Shown here piece after piece: positions 33,377 to 41,200 of a DNA stretch of 62,634 nt. Below the pieces are notes generated by a model. That model saw only the letters and a list, made by a program, of their open reading frames with translations. It was not told where the DNA came from and ran no database searches. This DNA is from a virus: positions 1-62,634 of the IMG/VR virus record IMGVR_UViG_3300028298_000008; one strand, 5' to 3'. Each line of letters opens with the position of its first letter. Positions within the stretch are counted from its first letter, which is position 1. A program made the position numbers and the translations under genes.

Positions 33377-33745
33377 TTATTTCGCCATCGCCTTCGTCAG
33401 AGCATCAATCTTCACTGTCAGCTCGTCCACCTTTTCTTCCAGAACTTTCAATCTGTCAACAGACGGTTCAGGTGGAGGCAAAGCGGCAATTCGAGCTTCC
33501 TCCGCATCCACAGCAGTCTTTTCTTCTTTACTCATTTCAAGCATCACGTTATCCACAACCTTGATATACTTCCGCTCACAAGTCGGCACGAGATACAATT
33601 CAACCTTATTCGGGTCAACCCTATAAAGCTCAGGATTCTTTGCCTGTTGGTTCGTCAGTTTGATTGTGAGAAGCCCCGGATGTCTGTGATCCTTCTCGTC
33701 ATAGACTTTTTTGATTGTTCCGTCTGGTCTGTATATGGCTTCCAT
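33377..33745 (-). CDS. Tail-associated hypothetical protein with C-terminal coiled coil
   Basis: 122 residues, beta-rich N-terminus (EAIYRPDGTIKKVYD) and a predicted trimeric-type coiled coil at the end (LEEKVDELTVKIDALTKAM). Starts 9 bp after the DNRLRE gene with GGAGG upstream. Such small proteins often sit beside receptor-binding genes. Confidence 0.5.
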   Translation of the reverse strand: MEAIYRPDGTIKKVYDEKDHRHPGLLTIKLTNQQAKNPELYRVDPNKVELYLVPTCERKYIKVVDNVMLEMSKEEKTAVDAEEARIAALPPPEPSVDRLKVLEEKVDELTVKIDALTKAMAK

Positions 33746-33754
33746 TGCGCCTCC

Positions 33755-34393
33755 TTATTTGGTCATAATCGTTTTAATGTTTGCCGCTGCCACTGTCATC
33801 ACCTTACCAGGAGCGATGCCGAAGATTTTGTGAGTCCAGCCAGACGTAGCATCATGCGTGATCTTAGGAATTAAACTGGGATCAACGGCATAATGTCTTG
33901 ACCAGTAGCTAACCCAATTTTCATCATTAATATTAAGGACAAGACTGAGTGTGCTTTGCGCTGCACCAACAGCATCATTCCAGATGTTTGTTATATTAAA
34001 ATTATGCCACGCGTATCGTGCTGGAACAGAAACACTTACCGCATTTGTCGTCGTGTAGTCAGTGCCACTTCCCGAACACCCCCCGCCATTCCAATTTGTT
34101 GAGGCTTTATACTGATTCCAGTTACTGACGACAGGGTTCCAGCCACCTGCACCTTCCGTCCAGTCTGTAATTAACATTCTCGATACAACCCCTTTGTCAG
34201 CAACGGCAGATCTATTTGAAACGTAAAGTGATAATACTGCTGAGGTAACTGTAGATAGCCCAGTAATATTAAATGCTATAATACCCCGGCGAGTCGTGGT
34301 TCCATCTAATATTATTTCTGTATCAGCACCCCAATTGGTAGTAGAGTATCCTGCCCTCATAAAATTGTCTTTTAGTGCATTTAATACAGTCAT
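33755..34393 (-). CDS. DNRLRE/CBM96-like carbohydrate-binding tail protein
   Basis: 212 residues from the ATG at 34393 (GGAGG upstream; the open frame further upstream is a shadow of the neighbouring gene). An N-terminal DNFMRAGYST, then RRGIIAFNITGLSTVTSAVLSLYV matches the DNRLRE domain. A second half reads NVTAR-like NITNIWNDAVG. DNRLRE-type domains are cell-surface or phage adhesion modules. ATGA overlap with the next gene. Confidence 0.65.
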   Translation of the reverse strand: MTVLNALKDNFMRAGYSTTNWGADTEIILDGTTTRRGIIAFNITGLSTVTSAVLSLYVSNRSAVADKGVVSRMLITDWTEGAGGWNPVVSNWNQYKASTNWNGGGCSGSGTDYTTTNAVSVSVPARYAWHNFNITNIWNDAVGAAQSTLSLVLNINDENWVSYWSRHYAVDPSLIPKITHDATSGWTHKIFGIAPGKVMTVAAANIKTIMTK

Positions 34394-34893
34394 ACCACCT
34401 CCACCAGCACTAAAGCGGGCAGGAATAACAGTATATCCGCAGCCAGAGCCACGCCGACCACCTGAATCTGATCGCCAGTTTGATTTGGTACAGTTTGATT
34501 TAATGCACCTGCTGTATGTGCTGTATCCGCTCCTGAACCAGCATAGACCAGATCGCCCACTGTCCATCCCGGATTAAGGGTATGAAGGTGAACAATAGTC
34601 CCTGGTAGCAGAAAGACGCCTACCGCATCTGCGCTGATAGTTGCCGCCGCCATCACACTACCGGGCATAGTCGCCGCGCCGTCCGCATCAGTCAAGGCCG
34701 CCTCACCGCTTGCATTGATAAAACATAGCTGGCCGAGGGCTACGTTTTCATGGGCTGTCAAGGTAACTATATTCCCTTCCCATGTATCAGCAGCAGGGGC
34801 AGGAGCTGTATCAATGGAATGGCCATTTAGGTCAAGATCCCCACCAAGTTGTGGAGTGGTATCTTTGACGATATTCTCTCCCAATTTAAGCAT
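34390..34893 (-). CDS. Tail-fibre-like protein (PQLGGDLDLNG motif)
   Basis: 167 residues from the ATG at 34893 with TAAGGAGG upstream. The N-terminal VKDTTPQLGGDLDLNGHSI is a very common phage tail-fibre/virion motif, and the rest is Ala/Gly/Thr-rich beta (decoration-like). Frameshifted extension upstream is a shadow. Confidence 0.6.
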   Translation of the reverse strand: MLKLGENIVKDTTPQLGGDLDLNGHSIDTAPAPAADTWEGNIVTLTAHENVALGQLCFINASGEAALTDADGAATMPGSVMAAATISADAVGVFLLPGTIVHLHTLNPGWTVGDLVYAGSGADTAHTAGALNQTVPNQTGDQIQVVGVALAADILLFLPALVLVEVV

Positions 34894-34904
34894 CAAACAC
34901 CTCC

Positions 34905-35231
34905 TTAGCTCCTCCTCATACCAGATAGATGGAATGAGCAAGATTCCCCAGAATTTGCTTTCACTCTGATCTGTTCCAGATTCCGAGCATTTACACTTAA
35001 CTCGTGTATATCATTTCCATCAATTGTTTTATCATAGGCAAGAAAGGATGCCACCGCAGCAGGGGATTCCCCTGATGGAGAATGGGCTACTCTGTAAGAT
35101 TGAATCAAAGCAGACTGATTTACAATCCTAACAATCCCAACAACATCTGCATTTGCAGGCACCTCATATAGTTGAGCCTCTGTCACATTTGCTGGTTTCA
35201 GCGCAGCTAATCTTAAATACTGAACAGTCAT
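34905..35231 (-). CDS. Virion-associated hypothetical protein
   Basis: 108 residues, beta-sandwich pattern (VTEAQLYEVP, VVGIVRIVNQ, SYRVAHSPSG). Similar small proteins accompany tail-fibre genes. AAAAGGAGGG upstream. Confidence 0.5.
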   Translation of the reverse strand: MTVQYLRLAALKPANVTEAQLYEVPANADVVGIVRIVNQSALIQSYRVAHSPSGESPAAVASFLAYDKTIDGNDIHELSVNARNLEQIRVKANSGESCSFHLSGMRRS

Positions 35232-35250
35232 TTTAATTCCCTCCTTTTAA

Positions 35251-35535
35251 TTATAGAGTGCTATAAAAGAAACCAATAGTTTCTTCAGTATCCACTGCTG
35301 TCTTGGTAGCCTTCTGTGTTGCAATTACCGTATCACTGTTTGCCGCCAAAGTTCCATCTGTATCGTAAGTCAACCCCCAAGAAGCATCACCATTAGCATC
35401 TCCCGTCAATATGGTGCTCGCAGCTTTGCCTGTAAGCAAGCGAATAGTGTAAAAGAAACCCTTCAGCCATGCTTTTGCAGTGGTTCCAATTCCACCTTCA
35501 TTATCTGCTCGCGGCACTATGTTTTTCGTAGCCAT
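35251..35535 (-). CDS. Tail-fibre-like protein
   Basis: 94 residues from the ATG at 35535 (AAGGAGGAAG upstream). Starts with KNIVPRADNEGGIGTTAKAW, a frequent opening of phage tail-fibre and tail-knob proteins, then Thr/Ala/Asp-rich beta repeats. Confidence 0.6.
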   Translation of the reverse strand: MATKNIVPRADNEGGIGTTAKAWLKGFFYTIRLLTGKAASTILTGDANGDASWGLTYDTDGTLAANSDTVIATQKATKTAVDTEETIGFFYSTL

Positions 35536-35545
35536 TTCTTCCTCC

Positions 35546-36790
35546 TTAATGAGACAGATATTCAATATCAATAAGCATCTTTGTACCTATGCCAGTATTT
35601 ACTGTTTGTCTTGCTTGTAAAACTCCAGCAACAAATTGAAGTTCTATATGTGCACCATTAGGTCTGGATAAATAAGTTATGTTCTCATATCCCAAACAAC
35701 CTCCAGCATGAGCCAAGCAAGTTCGATCATTCTCATGTCCAAACTCATCTTCATATAAAACGCCCACAAGAGCGGAGAATCCCATCCCTGAAGAAATGAC
35801 CAATTTTGTATTATACCACATTCCGTTTTCAGGCAGTGTGATACGTGTCTTTACATTTGTCACGGAGCTGTAAGTGTTCTGCAAAAGCATGTTCAAGAAT
35901 TGTGGTGTTGATCTATGACCAAGAACCTCATCAATTCTTCTGATCATATTCAAAGACAAATGGGTCTTCCAATCAATGTCTCCTACCAACACTTCACAAA
36001 GCTTCAGTGTAGAAGTGAATCTCCTTGATATTTGGTATTCTATATCTTCTACAGATGCTCCTTCGAAGAAATCCTTTAATGTGACTTGTCTGTTGGAATC
36101 AACAGAAGCTATCTCATAGACAACTTTACCGTTCCTCACCTTGAGGAAATGTGTTAAAGGATCAATATTGTATTGCCACAAAGTTCTCTTGCCCATAATT
36201 GTTTTGGAGTTTCTTGTTGCCGAAATCACACCTTCTATATATTGAGTAAGTCCTCCAAATAGAATTGCTGCTGCTCCCCCCACAACAGCTCCGCCGATCA
36301 TAGAGCTTTCATCCTCAATTATGTCAATATCCGCAGAGCCACCAGCAACAGCACCACCAAGAAACTCCCAAATAAGTTTTCTTAGGACTACTGCCTCTCC
36401 ACCAGCAACAGCGCCACCAAGCATATCAACAATATATTGATGCAAAGTGGAATAATCAAAAGAACCTCCAGCAACTCCTCCACCAGACATTGCCATTAGT
36501 AATCGAGCATACCAACTTGTCAATCCGCCAGCAACAGCACCACCAAGCATATTAACAAGTTGTGTTCTGTTAAAGCCTGCTGATCCTCCGGAGATTCCCC
36601 CTCCCACCATATCAAATACATAGGCATTCCTTTCAAAGAGATCGTCTCCATCCAAAGACCAATACAGATCAAAATCTGTGCCTACAGAAGGCATCAAATC
36701 CCCAGAGCCATCAACTTCCCATTGCCCCTCTGTAGAAACAGAAGCCAACGGCTGTAAATCATTATTAATATCTCTTTCCCACGTGGACAT
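35546..36790 (-). CDS. Glycine-rich repeat tail fibre/adhesin
   Basis: 414 residues. Residues 61-175 hold six copies of a GG-(A/G)-(V/I)-x-GG block every 20-22 residues. The C-terminal ~160 residues (from DIDWKTHLSLNMIRRID to the end) are clearly related to the C-terminus of the protein at 37251-37982. Shared C-terminal motifs include IRRID-x-LGH, LYEDE-x-x-H-x-NDR, and YLSRPNG-x-HIELQF. Likely a receptor-binding tail component. Confidence 0.65.
   Translation of the reverse strand: MSTWERDINNDLQPLASVSTEGQWEVDGSGDLMPSVGTDFDLYWSLDGDDLFERNAYVFDMVGGGISGGSAGFNRTQLVNMLGGAVAGGLTSWYARLLMAMSGGGVAGGSFDYSTLHQYIVDMLGGAVAGGEAVVLRKLIWEFLGGAVAGGSADIDIIEDESSMIGGAVVGGAAAILFGGLTQYIEGVISATRNSKTIMGKRTLWQYNIDPLTHFLKVRNGKVVYEIASVDSNRQVTLKDFFEGASVEDIEYQISRRFTSTLKLCEVLVGDIDWKTHLSLNMIRRIDEVLGHRSTPQFLNMLLQNTYSSVTNVKTRITLPENGMWYNTKLVISSGMGFSALVGVLYEDEFGHENDRTCLAHAGGCLGYENITYLSRPNGAHIELQFVAGVLQARQTVNTGIGTKMLIDIEYLSH
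36266..36610 (-). repeat. Six-copy glycine-zipper repeat in tail fibre
   Basis: Protein repeat units with GG pairs starting at residues 63, 83, 103, 125, 145 and 166 of the 414-residue protein (spacing 20, 20, 22, 20, 21). The core reads M-L-GGAVAGG in most copies; the linkers vary. The regular period suggests a folded repeat such as a polyglycine or glycine-zipper stack. Confidence 0.75.
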
Positions 36791-36802
36791 ATAATCTATT
36801 CC

Positions 36803-37231
36803 TTATGTAGGAGTTCCTTTTGACAACTGAAATTTTGGTGTCACCAAAATCTGGTCGCCGTTGTTTACAGGAGTAAATGCCTGAGCAAACTTCTCCGCCC
36901 AAACAAGAACACCATCTGCATCAACAACAAAATAACCGTAGACCGTTCCATTTGTTGTTAGTGGTCCAGTGAAAGCAAACGTCTGTTGGGCGTAGATGGC
37001 ATCACTTGGATCATTAGCAGGGGTTACTGTCCAGCTCCCATTACTCAGGGTTTTCGCTGCATAGCCTCCTCCCAATGCCTCAGTGTAGGTGCCTGCCACA
37101 TCGGTGTCGGCGGGTGTTACATCCGTAGCGAACAGTTTTAAAGTTAAATCTTTTCCTCCAGCCGCCCAATCATCATTGAAAAAAGCCTTTAAAGCCACAT
37201 CCGCTCCAACATCTGCAAGTACAAGAGCCAT
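36803..37231 (-). CDS. Small virion/tail protein
   Basis: 142 residues, Ala/Asp/Thr-rich beta. The opening ALVLADVGADVALKAFF and DLTLKLFATDVTPADTDVAG match a widespread small phage tail/adhesion-region protein that I recognise by pattern. AGGAGGT upstream. It lies between the two duplicated tail-fibre proteins. Confidence 0.55.
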   Translation of the reverse strand: MALVLADVGADVALKAFFNDDWAAGGKDLTLKLFATDVTPADTDVAGTYTEALGGGYAAKTLSNGSWTVTPANDPSDAIYAQQTFAFTGPLTTNGTVYGYFVVDADGVLVWAEKFAQAFTPVNNGDQILVTPKFQLSKGTPT

Positions 37232-37250
37232 TTTCCTTACCTCCTATATT

Positions 37251-37982
37251 TTATACATGAATCATATAATTACCAAACACAGTCAGCTTTGAATCCAAAC
37301 TCGAATTAACAATCTGCCTAACCTGCATCTCACCTGATATAAACTGAAGTTCAATATGCTCTCCATTTGGTCTTGATAAGTATGCTACAGCTTCTCCACT
37401 AACAGGACCACCATAGCCACCAATATGAGCGAGACATGATCTATCATTCCCATGAGCGTTTTCGTCTTCATAGAGCACGTTAATGAGGCCAGAGAACGCT
37501 TCCGCAGCATCAACTACAAGATCAGTATCATACCAAGTGTTCACAACAGGATTCAATTGGGTGAAGAATAAAGTATTTGACTCTCCACTCGCAGAACTCA
37601 GCTTCAGCCCTGCAAACTGAGGCACTGCATTATGACCAAGCAGTGTATCAATCCTCCTGATAACATTCGTGGTCAAATGAATTGGCCAATCAATGTCGCC
37701 AGGATTGATTTCTTGAAGCTCCAGAGTAGGCGTCCAATCTCTTGAAATCTGATACTCACCAGAGATAATATTCTCTCCACTATAAGCAGGGGTGATTGTG
37801 AGGGCTTCATTGCCATCAACAGAACTAACGGTGTGGATATTCCAATCATTCAGAAGTTTGAAGGAATCACCAACTTCGACTTCGGTTAAGAAGGTTGTGC
37901 CTATTCCCCGAACCTCATTCAAACTTCCTCCAAGAAGGAGAGATTCCCCACTTATAGTAACATACCCCGTTCTGTATTGCAT
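37251..37982 (-). CDS. Tail fibre protein, paralog of 35546-36790 C-terminus
   Basis: 243 residues. After a ~85-residue N-terminal beta domain (MQYRTGYVTISG), the remaining ~160 residues repeat the receptor-binding-like domain of the glycine-repeat fibre (INPGDIDWPIHLTTNVIRRID; LYEDENAHGNDRSCLAH). AGGAGT upstream. Confidence 0.6.
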   Translation of the reverse strand: MQYRTGYVTISGESLLLGGSLNEVRGIGTTFLTEVEVGDSFKLLNDWNIHTVSSVDGNEALTITPAYSGENIISGEYQISRDWTPTLELQEINPGDIDWPIHLTTNVIRRIDTLLGHNAVPQFAGLKLSSASGESNTLFFTQLNPVVNTWYDTDLVVDAAEAFSGLINVLYEDENAHGNDRSCLAHIGGYGGPVSGEAVAYLSRPNGEHIELQFISGEMQVRQIVNSSLDSKLTVFGNYMIHV

Positions 37983-37985
37983 AAT

Positions 37986-38147
37986 TTACTCCTCTTTTTT
38001 CGGAGTCAATTCCTCTATCTCTTTTGCCAGTTTATCACATTGATCTTTGCTTGCAAGCAATTGTTGGTTTAAATCTAATACCATTGCGTCCCTTTCTGCA
38101 ATGATGTCGGCCATTATCTGTTCTCTAACTATTATTTTCACTTCCAT
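37986..38147 (-). CDS. Small coiled-coil protein (53 aa)
   Basis: 53 residues with AAAGGAG upstream. Helical throughout with heptad pattern (DIIAERDAMVLDLNQQLLA) and acidic end. Lies inside the tail-fibre region; unknown role. Confidence 0.5.
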   Translation of the reverse strand: MEVKIIVREQIMADIIAERDAMVLDLNQQLLASKDQCDKLAKEIEELTPKKEE

Positions 38148-38206
38148 ATCTTTTCTCCTTTCACCAACCCATTTTCATTCCTACTCCACTACAAACAACT
38201 CCAATC

Positions 38207-38292
38207 CTATTGCGCCCCCACTTTTCCCCAAGCAGTTCCTCCATCTGTATTTATATATAAAACACCTGCTGATGTAATCCACAAAGTGCTCT
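38207..38292 (-). other. Startless tail-fibre-like coding fragment after the gpJ-like gene
   Basis: Immediately downstream of the J stop, the frame one base ahead reads LKSTLWITSAGVLYINTDGG then TAWGKVGAQ and a stop. That is a typical phage tail/needle C-terminal piece with no usable ATG/GTG/TTG in front. It could be reached by a ribosomal frameshift at the end of gpJ or be a remnant. Confidence 0.3.
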
Positions 38293-38297
38293 TTAAT

Positions 38298-41200
38298 TTA
38301 TCTTTTAATTTCCAGCAAAACCAAAGATCGACTGGAAGCTATCACAGCATCTTCCCCAGACCAAGCATAAACAGCTAAAGAGTAAGTATAAGTTCCTGCA
38401 TCAGGATTGTCCAAATAACTAAGAGGAACGGAACAATTGGTATAAATACCAGCATGCCCCCCATGCACAAAACTAATAGCCGTTATCTGTGTAACTCCTC
38501 GATATAGGAGGAGGATACCTATTAAAACTGCACCTGCTGTAGTTGCCCTTGCTTGAATACCGCCAGTGACAAGCACTTTTCCTCCTGTTACTGTTATTTC
38601 ACAAGACAACACCGTCTCTGCTGTGTTGTCAGCAGGGCAAGAGATGTCATTTCCATTATACGAGGAGGAAGTCGTTGTTACTGCATTTGCCACCAAATTC
38701 CCTGTGACAATAATATCTCCACCAATTGTTAATTCAGTCCCATTCCAATTTAAATATTTACTGGAATCCCCAATATAGAATTTTGCCCTATCTGAATCAG
38801 AATCATCAATTCCGAGGATAAATCCAGATTCAGTATTTGTAAAATCTGTCTTCCCTGCCCGAATAACTGAATCCCCTGTCCCAGCAGCAACAGCCAAAAC
38901 AATATCCTTCGATGTAATAGTACCAGCAAGAAGTTTACTCACTGCTAATTCATCCACAGTAATAATATTTCCTGTGGTTGTGTTTACTAAAGCAACCCCT
39001 GAGGTATTTGTTATCTGAATACCATAGACTCCTGTGGACAACAAACCAATTTTTATTCGATCTCGAATCCCATCATTAACAACAATATTCTTATTGGTTC
39101 CCGACAACAACAAAGAGTTTGCTCCAAGATAAATTTCCTGGGCACCAATGGTTCCTGCTGTAAGTTTGCTAACAGCTAAAGAATCAATCTTTGCATTTGT
39201 AATTATTGCGTCTTTAATCTGAGCCGACAGGGTGATCAACTCTCCAGTGGTTACTTTGTCCGAAGTAACAGCCCCTGCTTGAATGTCTGCTGTTCCTACC
39301 TGAGCTGTTGTGGCATTTAATTCAGAAGCATAATTGGAATAATTTCCAGACCAATCATAAGCTCGAACTTTGGCATAATATTTTATAGCAGGAGAGCCAT
39401 CATAAACAACGACTGTGGAAAGGCCTTTGTAGAAAACGGAATATACACCACCATCAGGTTTTATTGAGACCTCATACCCCGCTAAATCCTCTTCAGTATT
39501 AGCTGTCCAAGAACAAATGATTTTTTTCAAGCCAGCAGCAACGGCAAATCCTGTAGGCGTTGCCGGAGCTGAAGAGTCTGCTATGCAAGTGGTATCTACT
39601 TCTGCACTGAAAGCAGATTCATTCCCCCATTTATCCACACCTTTTATTTTAACATAATATTTAATACCTGGCAAAAGACCAATAAACTTATGCTTCAATG
39701 CAGTGGAAAAAACCTCAGTGTACCTCGTTTCTCCATCTCGTCTCAATTGAAGAGCATAATTATTAAAATCATCCTCAGTATTAGCATTCCAAGTGGCTTC
39801 AATATAAGCAGTAATCGCCTGAGCAATTTGCTCAACCCCTGAAGACAAAGCAAGCCCTGTAGGCACATCCGGAGGAACATTATCTGTTGGATCAGTGGAA
39901 GAAATCCGAACCAAAGTTTCCGTTGAATAATTAAGTTCATCCAATCCAAACGTATCATAAGCAGCAACCTTAAAGTACCAATTCCCTGAATCCAGTTGAA
40001 TTAGTGGGTGAGTATCCTTGCCTTGATACAACAAATTTGCTGAACTCGGAGTAAAATCCGCTGTTGTTGATCCATAAATAACATATCCTTGAAAATCAGG
40101 CTCATCATTCGCATCATACACTATCAGAACCGCTTTAATTCGTGCAGTGTAAACAACATTGCTTGGCATATCTGGAGCAGGGTTTAAAACTGTTAATCTG
40201 GCCGGTATCCTTGAAGTACGGTAATACCTATCTCTTGCTCTCACTTCAATAGTAAAATGACGATCAATGCCATCTTCATAATTTTTCTCATAAGTATAAA
40301 CATAGGTATTTACCGTTACATATTCAGTCCTCCTCAACGTGTTAACGGCGTCAAATATTTTCACTTGATAATCTTTAAACCATTGAGGAGGATAATGATA
40401 ACCAGCACCAGTAGGTTCTTCGCCTGCCGGATGCACATCTAATCCCACAGCAGATATTTCATTCCAAACCAATTTACAATCTCTGCCAGTAAACTCCACA
40501 GCATTGCCCTGACCATCAATATGAAGACCAGACACAATATCCTCTAAAGTTTCATCACCTGACCAATCACCACTCCCTGTGGTAGTGATGCTTATTGTAG
40601 GCGAAACACTGTCTCTTGATCTGACGCCACTCCAAGATTCACTGATTATGAGAAAAGTATATGTTATTTTTGGTTCAGCATTAATAAAAACATAACTCTC
40701 GGAAATGGTCAAGCCTGCATATGAATAAACCGATTGTCCTGTCTTCTTAAAAAACACTAAGGCTTGTTTATATAGAGCATCATTTGGTCGCTTGAAAGTA
40801 ATCAGAATGTCTCTGACAACATTACCAGACTCATCCAGTCGAGAACTTTCGGCAACTGTAATATTAGTTACCACAGATACAGAACCCTGAGGAGTATAAT
40901 CAGGTGTTTGTACAATAGGTGTTCCTGTGTCAACAGAATACACATTTGCATTATATTCAATAGCTCTAATGGTGGCTATCTGATCATCAGTCTTTGATAT
41001 ATCTACTACTCGAAAAGGCTTTGTCTCAACCCCAAGTTGACCAAAAGCATAAACATCATATTGAACAGGAATTTCTGAAAATGGAGTAGACACAGTAAGA
41101 ACAGTATAGGAACCTGCCACATTCGTCACTGTTTTGGTAACCAAAGTATCATTCGCTAAGCGAATAAGAATGCCATAAGTAATATCAGCATCAATAGTAA

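Noticed and set aside
33755-34567. Extended start (34567) for the DNRLRE gene
   Set aside because: The first 58 residues are a Ser/Gly/Arg/Cys shadow of the neighbouring fibre gene; the ATG at 34393 has a ribosome site and an ATGA overlap.
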